DNA from: Mycobacterium celatum
Lineage (GTDB): Bacteria; Actinomycetota; Actinomycetes; Mycobacteriales; Mycobacteriaceae
Assembly (NCBI RefSeq): GCF_002101595.1
Contig: NZ_LQOM01000028.1
Span: 1-64,000, forward strand
Length of the DNA: 64,000 bases
Direction of reading: 5' to 3'
Made by a program: the position numbers and the translations under genes
Notes under the pieces: generated by a model
The model's database searches: none
The model's input: only the letters and a program-made list of their open reading frames with translations
Told to the model about the DNA's origin: nothing
Part shown: one piece after another, positions 1 to 7,714 of the stretch
Layout: each line of letters opens with the position of its first letter
How positions within the stretch are numbered: the stretch's first letter is position 1

Positions 1-668
1 CCCGCCGGTAACGGCGGGCGATCCACCATCACCACCGAAATATCCAGCGCACCAGCCGCATCCAGCTTCGCCCGAGTCATCTGTCCCCCGCTGTTCTTGG
101 TGACCAGCGCGTCGATGCGGTGCTCACGCAGCAGCGCGTACTCCCCCTCGTAGCTATACGGCCCGCGGGACAACACCAATTGGTGATGGCGCGGCAAAAC
201 ATCGCGATTCGGCGCGGTGACTGCGCGAATCAAAAACCAGGCATCGCTGTCAGCGAATACCTTGACTCCGGATCGGCCGGTGGTGAGGAAAACCCGCGAA
301 AACCCTTGATGCGCAACCGCTTGAGCAGCCTCTACATCGGATGACACCACGATCGCGTCACCCGGATCCCACGCTGGACGGGCGAGTACCAGATGCGGCA
401 GCCGCAACTCTTCGCACGCCGAAGCGGCGTTCGCGGTGATGGTCGCCGCGAACGGGTGGGTGGCGTCGATGACAGCGTCGATTCTCTCGTCACGCAACCA
501 GTTTCGCAACCCGTCGACGCCGCCGAAGCCGCCGATCCGCACGCGGCCGACGGGCAGCGCCGGGTCGGGCACCCGCCCAGCCAGCGAGCTGATCACCTCG
601 ACGTCCGGGCGCAGTCGCGCCGCCAACGCGCGGGCCTCGCCGGTGCCGCCGAGCAGCAACACCCGCAT
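1..668 (-). CDS. cobK: Precorrin-6x reductase CobK, 3' part cut by window edge
   Basis: CobK reduces precorrin-6A to precorrin-6B with NADPH in the late aerobic cobalamin pathway. The frame starts at the ATG complementary to 666-668 and reads MRVLLLGGTGEARALAARL, a typical N-terminal nucleotide-binding strand with GGTGEA. Later come DATHPFA, characteristic of the CobK/CbiJ family, and an ILTTGR-like segment (VFLTTGRSG). The frame stays open to base 1, so the C-terminus lies outside the window. Its ATG overlaps the cobM stop, so it is the last visible gene of SDR-cobL-cobM-cobK. Identity rests on these motifs and on gene order matching Rv2070c-Rv2073c. Confidence 0.93.
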   Translation of the reverse strand, partial: MRVLLLGGTGEARALAARLRPDVEVISSLAGRVPDPALPVGRVRIGGFGGVDGLRNWLRDERIDAVIDATHPFAATITANAASACEELRLPHLVLARPAWDPGDAIVVSSDVEAAQAVAHQGFSRVFLTTGRSGVKVFADSDAWFLIRAVTAPNRDVLPRHHQLVLSRGPYSYEGEYALLREHRIDALVTKNSGGQMTRAKLDAAGALDISVVMVDRPPLPA

Positions 669-1423
669 CAGTGCCGGCTCCCCCGGACACGGCTGGTCGA
701 ATACAGGTAGCTGTCCGTGAATTCCTCGGCGGCCAACACGTCGCCGACGATGATCACAGCGGTCTTGGTGATTCCGGCGTCGTGCATCTGCTCGGCGATA
801 TCGGCCAGCGTTCCGCGCAGCACGGTCTGCTGCGGCCAGCTGGCGAAAGCCACGACAGCCGTGGGTGTTTCGGCAAGGTAGCCACCGGCCAGCAGCTGCG
901 GGACGATCGCGTCGATCTGCGCGGCGGCCAAATGCAGCACCAACGTCCCGCCCGAACGCGCCAGGGTTACCAGGTCCTCACCGGGCGGCATGGCCGTCGA
1001 CAACGTGGCCACCCGGGTCAGCGTCACCGTCTGCGCCACCCCGGGCACGGTCAGCTCGCGGCCCAGCACCGCCGCCGCGGCGGCGAAAGCCGGGACGCCG
1101 GGTACGATTTCGTAGTCGATCCCCAGCGCGTCGAGCCGGCGGCACTGCTCGGCCACCGCGCTGTAGAGCGATGGGTCACCGGAGTGCAGCCGCGCCACAT
1201 CCTGGCCGGCGGCGTCGGCAGAAGTGATCTCGTCGACGATCTGGTCCAGCGTCAGCGGGCCGGTGTCGACCACCCGCGCGTCCGGCGGGCAGAGTGCCAA
1301 CAAGTCGTCGGGCATGATCGAGCCGGCGTACAGGCAGACAGGACAGCGGCTCAGCAGCCGCTGCCCGCGTACGGTGATCAAGTCCGCGGCACCCGGACCG
1401 GCCCCGATGAAATACACCGTCAT
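668..1423 (-). CDS. cobM: Precorrin-4 C11-methyltransferase CobM
   Basis: CobM transfers a methyl group from SAM to C11 of precorrin-4. The 251-residue protein begins MTVYFIGAGPGAADLITVRG, the first SAM-binding loop of tetrapyrrole methylases. It continues with CLYAGSIMP, LHSGDPSLYSA and the EIVPGVPAFAAAAA segment, all typical of CobM/CbiF. Length matches the family. The start was chosen at 1423 because its ATGA overlaps the end of cobL by 4 nt and is followed directly by the SAM motif. The frame can be extended far upstream, but that sequence is the antisense/alternate frame of cobL. It lies in the cobL-cobM-cobK operon. Confidence 0.96.
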   Translation of the reverse strand: MTVYFIGAGPGAADLITVRGQRLLSRCPVCLYAGSIMPDDLLALCPPDARVVDTGPLTLDQIVDEITSADAAGQDVARLHSGDPSLYSAVAEQCRRLDALGIDYEIVPGVPAFAAAAAVLGRELTVPGVAQTVTLTRVATLSTAMPPGEDLVTLARSGGTLVLHLAAAQIDAIVPQLLAGGYLAETPTAVVAFASWPQQTVLRGTLADIAEQMHDAGITKTAVIIVGDVLAAEEFTDSYLYSTSRVRGSRH

Positions 1424-2595
1424 GGCTTGACCATCGCCCACTGGGTGACCGGCAGCGCCGGACGCCAACCGGTGAAGCCGCCCAACGGCTCGCCCCGATA
1501 GTGCTGGAAGCGTTGGAGCTCCCCGCCGAGAATCGAATGAGCCTGCAGGAGAACAGCTTCCGATTCCGCGGTGACGGCATTGGCGACCAGGCGTCCGCCC
1601 GCTGGCAGGTTTTCCAGGCATGCCTCGAGCACGCCGCGCTGGGTCAGGCCGCCTCCGATGAACACCGCCGAAGGCGTTGCGGCGCCGGCGAACGCCTCCG
1701 GCGCAGCACCGCGCACGTCGATATCGGCGCCGAAGGCGGCGGCATTGCGCATGATGCGGTCGCGACGCTCCTCGTTGCGCTCGAAAGCAACTGCGCTGCA
1801 ACCTTTCCCGCTGCGCGCCCATTCCACCGCGATACTCCCTGAACCGGATCCGACGTCCCACAGCCGCTGACCGGGCCCAGGGGCCAGCGCCGACAACGTC
1901 ACCGCGCGGATGCCCTGCTTGGTGATCTGCCCGTCGTGGCTGAATGCATCCTCGGGCAGTGCAGCGGACACTTGTTCGTCGGGCAGGTAGCGGACCGCGA
2001 TCACGTTGACGCCGTCGACGTCGCCCGGTGGGGCAGACGCCCAACCGCGGGCCGTGCTGTGTCGGCAGCGCTCCGCCGGCCCGCCCAGCTGTTCGAGCAC
2101 ACTGAATTCCGAGTCGCCGCGGCCATATTCGGTAAGCAGGTCGGCCAGCGCTGCCGGCGTGCCCGCGTCGCGTGACAGCACAACGGCCCGTCCGCCGCGG
2201 CGCACCGCCGTGTGCGGCGCGGCGTTCACCAGGCTGATCACCTCGGTGTCCTGCACACTCCAGCCCATCCGCGCACACGCCAGCGTCACCGCCGACACAT
2301 GTGGCAAAACGGTGACGGTCTCGGCCCCGAACAGCCGGATCAGTGTGCCGCCGATGCCGTGCAACAGCGGGTCGCCGCTGGCCAGCACGTGCACGTCAGT
2401 CGGTTCGTCGAGCAAGCCCCGCAGTGCGGGCAGCAACGGCGACGGCCATTCGCGGCGCTCCGCCGCCACCGAGTCGTCGAGCAGGTCAAGTTGCCGCCTA
2501 GACCCGTAAATCACAGCGGCCCTGCGTAATTCAGACGATGACGCCTCCGATAGCCCGGCCATCCCGTCGGCGCCGATGCCGACCACGACGATCAT
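1420..2595 (-). CDS. cobL: Bifunctional precorrin-6Y C5,15-methyltransferase/decarboxylase CobL
   Basis: CobL methylates precorrin-6B at C5 and C15 and decarboxylates the C12 acetate. The 391-residue protein has two halves. Residues 1-205 form a CbiE-type tetrapyrrole methylase (MIVVVGIGADGMAGL at the start, LASGDPLLHGIG at about 71-82). Residues 215-391 form a CbiT-type Rossmann methyltransferase with DVGSGSGSIAVEWA at 247-260. Length fits the actinobacterial fused form. The ATG at 2595 sits immediately downstream of a MIRU-like mini-ORF whose TGA overlaps it (ATGA), so translation is probably coupled to the upstream SDR gene through that mini-ORF. Confidence 0.96.
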   Translation of the reverse strand: MIVVVGIGADGMAGLSEASSSELRRAAVIYGSRRQLDLLDDSVAAERREWPSPLLPALRGLLDEPTDVHVLASGDPLLHGIGGTLIRLFGAETVTVLPHVSAVTLACARMGWSVQDTEVISLVNAAPHTAVRRGGRAVVLSRDAGTPAALADLLTEYGRGDSEFSVLEQLGGPAERCRHSTARGWASAPPGDVDGVNVIAVRYLPDEQVSAALPEDAFSHDGQITKQGIRAVTLSALAPGPGQRLWDVGSGSGSIAVEWARSGKGCSAVAFERNEERRDRIMRNAAAFGADIDVRGAAPEAFAGAATPSAVFIGGGLTQRGVLEACLENLPAGGRLVANAVTAESEAVLLQAHSILGGELQRFQHYRGEPLGGFTGWRPALPVTQWAMVKP

Positions 2596-2648
2596 GGGCG
2601 CCGCTCCTCCTCATCGCTGCGCTCTGCATCGTCGCCGGCGCGCATCAT
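2592..2648 (-). CDS. MIRU-like coupling mini-ORF between SDR gene and cobL
   Basis: An 18-codon ORF, MMRAGDDAERSDEEERRP, fills the gap between the SDR gene and cobL. Its ATG overlaps the SDR stop codon and its TGA overlaps the cobL ATG. It carries the purine-rich GAGGAGGAG stretch that would serve as cobL's ribosome-binding site. A near-identical peptide is encoded at 22940-23002. From memory, mycobacterial MIRU elements were described as small ORFs whose ends overlap the flanking genes, and this fits. The likely role is translational coupling; whether the peptide itself does anything is unknown. Confidence 0.65.
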   Translation of the reverse strand: MMRAGDDAERSDEEERRP

Positions 2649-3394
2649 CGCGGCATCCGGCGCCAAACGAACTGCGGCAGCATCCGCATCACCATAGCCG
2701 CCGACCCCAACGCCCGCGGCACCCACACCGAGCGCCGGCCCCTGGCCAGCGCGCGTGCGGTTGCGTCGGCCACCCGTGCCGGGGTGGTCGGCAGCGGGGC
2801 GGGCGTCATACCCTGTGTCATCCGGCCGATGACGAAACCCGGCCGCACAATCAGGACCTGCACTCCGGTGCCGTGCAGGGCGTCGGCCAATCCGCTCGCG
2901 AAGCCGTCCAGACCCGCCTTGGCCGAGCCGTATACGTAGTTGGCGCGGCGCACCCGCGCCCCGGCGATCGACGAGAAGACCACCAGGGATCCGCCTCCGG
3001 CTGCCCGCATGGCCGCGGCCAGGTGGGTCAGCAAGCTGACCTGGGCGACGTAGTCGGTGTGCACGATCGCCACCGCGTGCGCGGCGTCCGTCTCGGCGCG
3101 GGCTTGATCACCGAGGATCCCGAACGCCAGCACCGCGGTGCCGATTGGGCCGTGCTCGGCGCCGATCGAGGCGACCAGTGCACCGTGGGATTCCAGGTCG
3201 TCGGCGTCGAACTCGCAGGTGTGCACGGCCACCGCCCCTGCGGCGCGCACCATCGATACCTGCTCGGCGAGCTGTTCGGCCTTACGCGCGGCCAGCACCA
3301 CCGTCGCGCCGGGCGCCAACCGCAGCGCCAGCTCGACGCCGATCTCGCTGCGGCCACCGAAAATCACCACTGGCCGGGCACCCGTGTCATTCAC
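2645..3394 (-). CDS. Short-chain dehydrogenase/reductase, Rv2073c-like
   Basis: NAD(P)-dependent oxidoreductase of the classical SDR fold, substrate unknown. Taking the GTG at 3394 gives 249 residues, as I recall for Rv2073c; an upstream start at 3427 would add 11 residues and almost touch the divergent gene at 3430. Visible motifs are the cofactor turn GGRSEIG (13-19), an AVLAFGIL strand in place of NNAG, FSSIAG with the catalytic Ser (about 141), and Y155-x-x-x-K159 in YVYGSAK. The C-terminus is basic (FVWRRMPR). It is the first gene of the run leading into cobL-cobM-cobK, although no role in cobalamin synthesis is known to me. Confidence 0.85.
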   Translation of the reverse strand: MNDTGARPVVIFGGRSEIGVELALRLAPGATVVLAARKAEQLAEQVSMVRAAGAVAVHTCEFDADDLESHGALVASIGAEHGPIGTAVLAFGILGDQARAETDAAHAVAIVHTDYVAQVSLLTHLAAAMRAAGGGSLVVFSSIAGARVRRANYVYGSAKAGLDGFASGLADALHGTGVQVLIVRPGFVIGRMTQGMTPAPLPTTPARVADATARALARGRRSVWVPRALGSAAMVMRMLPQFVWRRMPR

Positions 3395-3429
3395 GGCTGC
3401 GATTATCGCCTGCGATAGCGTGAGCAACG

Positions 3430-3843
3430 ATGGCGAATACCACCACCCGGCTCACCCAGGACGCGCTGGCGTTTCTCACCGAACGCCATCTGGCCATGCT
3501 GACCACGCTGCGTGCCGACAACTCGCCGCATGTGGTGGCGGTGGGATTCACCTTCGACCCCAAGACCCACATCGCGCGGGTGATCACCACCGGTGGCTCG
3601 CAGAAGGCGGTCAACGCGGAGCGCGGCGGAGTTGCGGTGCTGAGCCAGGTCGACGGCGCCCGGTGGCTGTCGCTGGAGGGCCGCGCCAAGGTGAACAGCG
3701 ACGTCGACGCTGTCCGCGACGCCGAGCTGCGCTACGCGCAGCGGTATCGCACGCCGCGGGTCAACCCGCGACGGGTGGTCATCGAAGTGCAGGTCGAGCG
3801 GGTGCTGGGTTCCTCGGACCTGCTCGACCGCGGCAAGGGCTGA
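3430..3843 (+). CDS. F420-dependent biliverdin reductase-like flavoprotein, Rv2074-like
   Basis: A 137-residue split beta-barrel protein of the pyridoxamine-5'-phosphate oxidase-like family. It shows [22 protein letters not shown] at the N-terminus, [33 protein letters not shown] and a C-terminal [14 protein letters not shown] strand. Members of this actinobacterial group bind the deazaflavin F420, and the M. tuberculosis Rv2074 protein was reported to reduce biliverdin. That function is inferred here by similarity and position. The gene is divergent from the SDR gene and is followed by a 62-bp hairpin at 3857-3918. Confidence 0.85.
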   Translation: MANTTTRLTQDALAFLTERHLAMLTTLRADNSPHVVAVGFTFDPKTHIARVITTGGSQKAVNAERGGVAVLSQVDGARWLSLEGRAKVNSDVDAVRDAELRYAQRYRTPRVNPRRVVIEVQVERVLGSSDLLDRGKG

Positions 3844-3856
3844 GCTTCCGCTTGGC

Positions 3857-3918
3857 CGCGAGCGTGCGTAAACCCGGCGATTTTCCGGGCGTGTCGCCCG
3901 CGGACACGCACGCTCGCG
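3857..3918. terminator. 62-bp intergenic hairpin, copy 1
   Basis: CGCGAGCGTGCG at 3857 pairs with CGCACGCTCGCG ending at 3918, with an inner stem built on GTGTCG. It lies between convergent gene ends (Rv2074-like and GNAT), so it can serve either strand. It is one of five near-identical copies in the window and resembles the repeated TRIT-type terminators reported for mycobacteria. Confidence 0.7.
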
Positions 3919-3928
3919 CGCAAAAGGC

Positions 3929-4603
3929 TCAGCCGGTGCGGGCGTCCCTGGCGCCCGGCGCGCGAATGACCAGTGGCACCGCCGGGAAATACGCGGCCAT
4001 CTCCGGCCGCGACTTCGCCAGCGCGGCGGTGCCGTAGCCGCGGTGCCGGCGATCGGGCCGAATCCAGATCCGCACGTGGACTTCGTGGCCGACGAGCTCG
4101 CCGAACACCATGCCGACCTTCTCGTCACCGTCGACCGCGACGAACCAAGCCGCCTCCTCCGCGTCGATCCGCGCCATCGCTGAGCGGATCTCGTCGTCGA
4201 GGTTGCCAGCCGCCCCGGCGGAGCCATCGCCGTGGGTACCGACCTCCTCCGTCCGCGCGGCGAAGATGTCGCGATCGGCTTCGCCGGCGAACGGTCGAAG
4301 CACCAGAGTTTCGCCCGAGCTGGCCGGCCGCTCCTTCAGGGTGAAGCTCAGCTGGCTGTTCAAATCCTCGAGCTCGGCGGCGATCTTCTTGCGGGAATCC
4401 TCGGTGAGCTGGTCGAGAGACATCCCGATCACCGCCTCGGCTCCGCGGTGCGAGGTACCCAGCAGCGCGACGATCGCTTCGACCGCGGCGGCTCGATCCT
4501 CGGCCTCCACGATGGCGTCGAGCACCTCGTGTCGACGTTCGAGGGCGTTGAGCAGGGCGTCGGCAATCTCCCGGCGGGCGGCGACGCGGTCGTGGTTGGT
4601 CAT
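3929..4603 (-). CDS. GyrA-tail/GNAT fusion acetyltransferase
   Basis: A 224-residue protein with two parts. Residues 5-90 ([20 protein letters not shown], a [18 protein letters not shown] segment and [12 protein letters not shown]) resemble the coiled-coil dimerisation tail of the GyrA/ParC breakage-reunion domain, where the pattern LDxxDEVIxxIR, AQAILDMxLxxL, I..EL..L recurs. Residues 100-224 look like a GNAT acetyltransferase: [28 protein letters not shown], and the acetyl-CoA loop [11 protein letters not shown]. There is no topoisomerase active site. The GyrA-like part may act as a dimerisation module; the substrate is unknown. The ATG at 4603 was chosen because the upstream frame lies in the 50-bp repeats. 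Confidence 0.75.
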   Translation of the reverse strand: MTNHDRVAARREIADALLNALERRHEVLDAIVEAEDRAAAVEAIVALLGTSHRGAEAVIGMSLDQLTEDSRKKIAAELEDLNSQLSFTLKERPASSGETLVLRPFAGEADRDIFAARTEEVGTHGDGSAGAAGNLDDEIRSAMARIDAEEAAWFVAVDGDEKVGMVFGELVGHEVHVRIWIRPDRRHRGYGTAALAKSRPEMAAYFPAVPLVIRAPGARDARTG

Positions 4604-4614
4604 CGCATGAGCGT

Positions 4615-4664
4615 AGCGGCGATCGCAAGCGCGGCGAAGCCGGGCGCAGCGGGTCGCCGCCGAC
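4615..4664 (+). repeat. 50-bp interspersed repeat, copy a
   Basis: Identical to copy b (4671-4720) over 50 bp, with a 6-bp spacer, in the gap between pepE and the GNAT gene. The core is GCGATCGCAAGCGCGGCG followed by GCGCAGCGGGTCGCCGCC. Diverged or inverted copies lie at 26521-26565, 46361-46392 and 46401-46447. Confidence 0.85.
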
Positions 4665-4670
4665 AACCAC

Positions 4671-4720
4671 AGCGGCGATCGCAAGCGCGGCGAAGCCGGG
4701 CGCAGCGGGTCGCCGCCGAC
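4671..4720 (+). repeat. 50-bp interspersed repeat, copy b
   Basis: Second exact copy of the tandem pair, 10 bp downstream of the pepE stop when read on the minus strand. Function unknown; it does not form a simple terminator hairpin. Confidence 0.85.
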
Positions 4721-4729
4721 GGCGAGCGA

Positions 4730-5857
4730 TCAGGCGATCGGAACCACGATCAGCTCATGCGGCCGGTTGTTGACCGGCTCCGCGCCATTTTCGGTGACGA
4801 CGACGATGTCCTCGATTCGGGCACCCCACTGCCCAGGGAAATAGATCCCGGGCTCAACCGAAAAGGCCATACCGGCCGTCAACGGCAAATCGTTGCCGGC
4901 CACGATGTAGGGCTCTTCGTGCACCGACAAGCCGATGCCGTGGCCAGTGCGGTGGACGAAGTACTCGCCGAGCCCCGCCGCCGTCAACACATCGCGCGCG
5001 GCGGCGTCCACCTGTTGGGCGGTCACCCCCGGACGCACCGCATCGACGGCCGCGCGCTGCGCGCGCTGCAGCACCGAATATCGTTGCGCCACTTCGGCGC
5101 TGGGCTCGCCGAGACTGTAGGTACGGGTCGAGTCGGAGTGATACCCCGGCTCGTAGCTGCCGCCGATGTCAACCACGACGATGTCGCCGGCCCGCAATTC
5201 GCGGTCCGAGCACTCATGATGCGGGTCGGCGCCATGCGGTCCGGAGCCGACGATGATGAACGCCACCTCCGAATGTCCTTCGGCGACAATCACTTCGGCG
5301 ATGTCGGCGGCGACGTCGGCCTCGGTTCGGCCGGGCACCAGGAAATCCGGGACCCTGGCGTGCACCCGGTCGATCGCCGCGCCCGCCTTGCGCAGCGCGT
5401 CGATCTCAGCGCCGTCCTTGACCATTCGCAATTCCCGCAGCACGACGGTGGCCAATACCGGCACCACGCCCAGCACGTCGGCCAGCGGCAGCAGATGCAG
5501 CGCCGGCATCGCATCGGTGACCGCGACCGCCGCCGGCGCGCCGCCCAACGCCGCGGCGACAAGCCGATAGGGGTCCTCGCCGTCGACCCAATCAGCCACC
5601 GCCAGGCCCAAATCCGCTGCCGCGGATTCTTTGAGGGCGGCAAGCTCCAGGCGTGGCACCACCACGGTCGGGGCGCCGGACGCGGGAACCACCAGCGCCG
5701 TGAGCCGCTCAAAGGTCTGCGCCCGCGAACCGATCAGATACCGCAGGTCGTAGCCCGGTGTGATCACCAGGCCCGCCAGCCCGGCGTCGGCGGCGATGGC
5801 CGCTGCGGCCGCGAGCCGACGGGCATAGACGTCTGCAGGGAATCGATGGCCGGTCAC
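4730..5857 (-). CDS. pepE: Xaa-Pro dipeptidase PepE (M24 family)
   Basis: Cytosolic metallopeptidase that cleaves X-Pro dipeptides. With the GTG start at 5857 the protein has 375 residues, the length I recall for Rv2089c. The N-terminal creatinase domain (about 1-135) is followed by the pita-bread fold carrying the five metal ligands in order: D in VVVDIGG, D in HSDSTRTY, H in [16 protein letters not shown] in [11 protein letters not shown] and E in ARIEDIVVV. All are present, so it should be active. The upstream open frame is the antisense of the exonuclease gene. It is divergent from that gene and followed by tandem 50-bp repeats. Confidence 0.94.
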   Translation of the reverse strand: MTGHRFPADVYARRLAAAAAIAADAGLAGLVITPGYDLRYLIGSRAQTFERLTALVVPASGAPTVVVPRLELAALKESAAADLGLAVADWVDGEDPYRLVAAALGGAPAAVAVTDAMPALHLLPLADVLGVVPVLATVVLRELRMVKDGAEIDALRKAGAAIDRVHARVPDFLVPGRTEADVAADIAEVIVAEGHSEVAFIIVGSGPHGADPHHECSDRELRAGDIVVVDIGGSYEPGYHSDSTRTYSLGEPSAEVAQRYSVLQRAQRAAVDAVRPGVTAQQVDAAARDVLTAAGLGEYFVHRTGHGIGLSVHEEPYIVAGNDLPLTAGMAFSVEPGIYFPGQWGARIEDIVVVTENGAEPVNNRPHELIVVPIA

Positions 5858-5950
5858 GCCTGCCAGGCTAGCGGGCACCGGGTTGCGTGGACGCTGCGCA
5901 CACCACGCAGAAGTTCGAGTGGGTCGAGTGGTGGACGCAGAGTCATCGAC

Positions 5951-5956
5951 GACAAT
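5951..5956 (+). promoter_or_regulatory. Candidate -10 box for a leaderless exonuclease gene
   Basis: GACAAT, 6 nt before the ATG at 5963. That spacing would put transcription start at or next to the A of the start codon, as in mycobacterial leaderless genes. There is no Shine-Dalgarno between them. Confidence 0.45.
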
Positions 5957-5962
5957 GAACGG

Positions 5963-6919
5963 ATGCCTGCACCCCTGCTGCTGCTCGACGGCGCCAGCAT
6001 GTGGTTCCGCTCCTTCTATGGTGTGCCATCGTCGATCACGTCGCCCGACGGCCGGCCGGTGAACGCGGTCCGCGGCTTTCTGGACTCGGTGGCGCTGGTG
6101 ATCACCCGGCAGCGGCCCGACCGGATGGCGGTGTGCCTGGATCTTGACTGGCGCCCGCAATTCCGGGTGGACGCCATCCCGTCGTACAAGGCGCACCGCG
6201 TCGAGCTGGAGAACCCCGACGGGCATGTCGACGTCGAGGAAGTCCCCGACGAGTTGTCGCCGCAGGTGGAGATCATCGAGGAGATCCTCGACGCGTTCGG
6301 CATCTGCACGGCTGGCGCTGAGGGCTTCGAAGCCGACGACGTGATCGGCACGCTGGCAGCCGCCGAACGCCGCGACCCGGTTGTCGTCGTCAGCGGCGAC
6401 CGCGACCTTTTGCAGGTGGTCGGCGACGACCCGGTCCCGGTCCGGGTGCTCTACCTCGGCCGCGGGCTGACCAACGCGACGCTGCTGGGCCCGGTCGAGG
6501 TCGCCGACCGCTACGGCATCCCGGTGCACCGGGCCGGCGCCGGCTACGCCGAACTGGCGCTGCTGCGCGGGGATCCGTCCGACGGGCTTCCGGGGGTGCC
6601 GGGCATCGGCGAGAAGACGGCCGCGACGCTGCTGGCCCAACATGGCTCGCTGAGCGCGATCCTCAAGGCCGTCGACGACCCGAAATCATCGCTGTCCAAA
6701 GGTATTCGGCGCAAACTGCGCGACGCCGCGGACTACGTCGAGGCCGCCGGCTCGGTGGTGCGGGTGGCCACCGACGCGCCGGTCAGATTGTCGACGCCCA
6801 CTGATGCGCTACCGCTGACTGCCGCCGATCCGCCGCGCGTGGCCGACCTCGCCACACGTTACGGCGTCGGGTCGTCGATCGCGCGGCTGCAGAAAGCGCT
6901 CGACTCGCTGCCCGGCTGA
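5963..6919 (+). CDS. 5'-3' exonuclease (polymerase I N-domain type), Rv2090-like
   Basis: A 318-residue stand-alone FEN-family nuclease related to the 5' nuclease domain of PolA. It shows acidic metal-site motifs in order: [42 protein letters not shown] and [12 protein letters not shown]. These are followed by the helix-3-turn-helix DNA-binding segment [16 protein letters not shown] (about 210-226). Expected role: removal of 5' flaps or RNA primers in replication and repair. The frame is open for 1.7 kb upstream, but that is antisense of pepE; the start [11 protein letters not shown] at 5963 matches the family N-terminus and has a leaderless-type -10. Confidence 0.92.
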   Translation: MPAPLLLLDGASMWFRSFYGVPSSITSPDGRPVNAVRGFLDSVALVITRQRPDRMAVCLDLDWRPQFRVDAIPSYKAHRVELENPDGHVDVEEVPDELSPQVEIIEEILDAFGICTAGAEGFEADDVIGTLAAAERRDPVVVVSGDRDLLQVVGDDPVPVRVLYLGRGLTNATLLGPVEVADRYGIPVHRAGAGYAELALLRGDPSDGLPGVPGIGEKTAATLLAQHGSLSAILKAVDDPKSSLSKGIRRKLRDAADYVEAAGSVVRVATDAPVRLSTPTDALPLTAADPPRVADLATRYGVGSSIARLQKALDSLPG

Positions 6920-6929
6920 CAACAATCAA

Positions 6930-7655
6930 CTACTTGGGGCGGCCCACCTCGTAGGTGCCTTTGTTGTCCTGGAAAGTCACCGTCACCTGCCGCTTGCTGC
7001 CATCGATGGTGACGCTGCAGTCGAACGTGCCGCCCTTCTTCACCACCGGGTTTTGACCGTCGTTGCACTTGACGTCCTTGACGTTCTTGGCGCCGTAACC
7101 GTTGGTCTCGTCGGTGAGGATCTGCTGCACGCCGGCCTGCGCCTTGTTGATGTCCAGCTTGGTCGTGACGAAGAATCCCGGCGCCCAAAAGCCCAGCACC
7201 AGAACGACCGCGACGACGATCGCGGCGAACACGCCGATGACCGTCCCGATTACCGCGCGCGAACGCTTCGAGCCGGTTGGCGGCGGGCCGTACTGGCCCG
7301 GCTGCGGTGGGTATTGGCCGGGCTGGCCATACTGGCCCGGCGGGTATTGGCCGTACTGGCCCGGCTGCCCGTACTGGCCCGGCTGCGGCGGGTATTGGCC
7401 GGTTTGGGCGCCGTACTGCTCGGGCTGCGGGTAAGCCGGCGGCTGCGCATAGGGCTGAGACGGCGGATAATACTGCCCGGGCTGCTGGTACTGCTGGTAC
7501 TCGGTGGGCGTGTACGCGGGCGCCTGCCACGTCGGCTGCTCGCCGGATGGCTGCTGCCAGGGCGAGCCCTGCTGCGTCGGCTGGTCGGACTGCTGATCCT
7601 CGCCCTGCGGTGGCTGCCACGGCTGGTTCGGGTCAGATCCCTGCGGTCCGCTCAT
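6930..7655 (-). CDS. PGQY-repeat single-pass membrane protein with DUF4333 domain, Rv2091c-like
   Basis: A 241-residue membrane protein. Residues 1-130 are a low-complexity Pro/Gln/Tyr/Gly tail with many GQYGQPGQY-type repeats, probably cytoplasmic. A transmembrane helix follows at about 136-158 ([22 protein letters not shown]). The external C-terminal domain (about 160-241) contains two Cys (VKCNDG and TFDCSV) that could form a disulfide, the pattern of the DUF4333 family. Function is unknown. Its stop faces the stop of the exonuclease gene and it is upstream of nothing on its own strand; helY starts a separate unit. Confidence 0.8.
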   Translation of the reverse strand: MSGPQGSDPNQPWQPPQGEDQQSDQPTQQGSPWQQPSGEQPTWQAPAYTPTEYQQYQQPGQYYPPSQPYAQPPAYPQPEQYGAQTGQYPPQPGQYGQPGQYGQYPPGQYGQPGQYPPQPGQYGPPPTGSKRSRAVIGTVIGVFAAIVVAVVLVLGFWAPGFFVTTKLDINKAQAGVQQILTDETNGYGAKNVKDVKCNDGQNPVVKKGGTFDCSVTIDGSKRQVTVTFQDNKGTYEVGRPK

Positions 7656-7714
7656 CGTGTTTCCGGTCCTCTCAGTTGCGGTGCTGGCTATGCAACCGTA
7701 GCTGCGGCCTCAGC

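Noticed and set aside
1424-2278. N-terminal extension of cobM to 536 codons
   Set aside because: The added part is an alternate frame of cobL without motifs, whereas the SAM-binding start of CobM lies exactly at 1423.
4232-5962. Long plus-strand extension upstream of the exonuclease gene
   Set aside because: It is antisense of pepE and the GNAT gene; the family N-terminus begins at 5963 with a promoter-like box.
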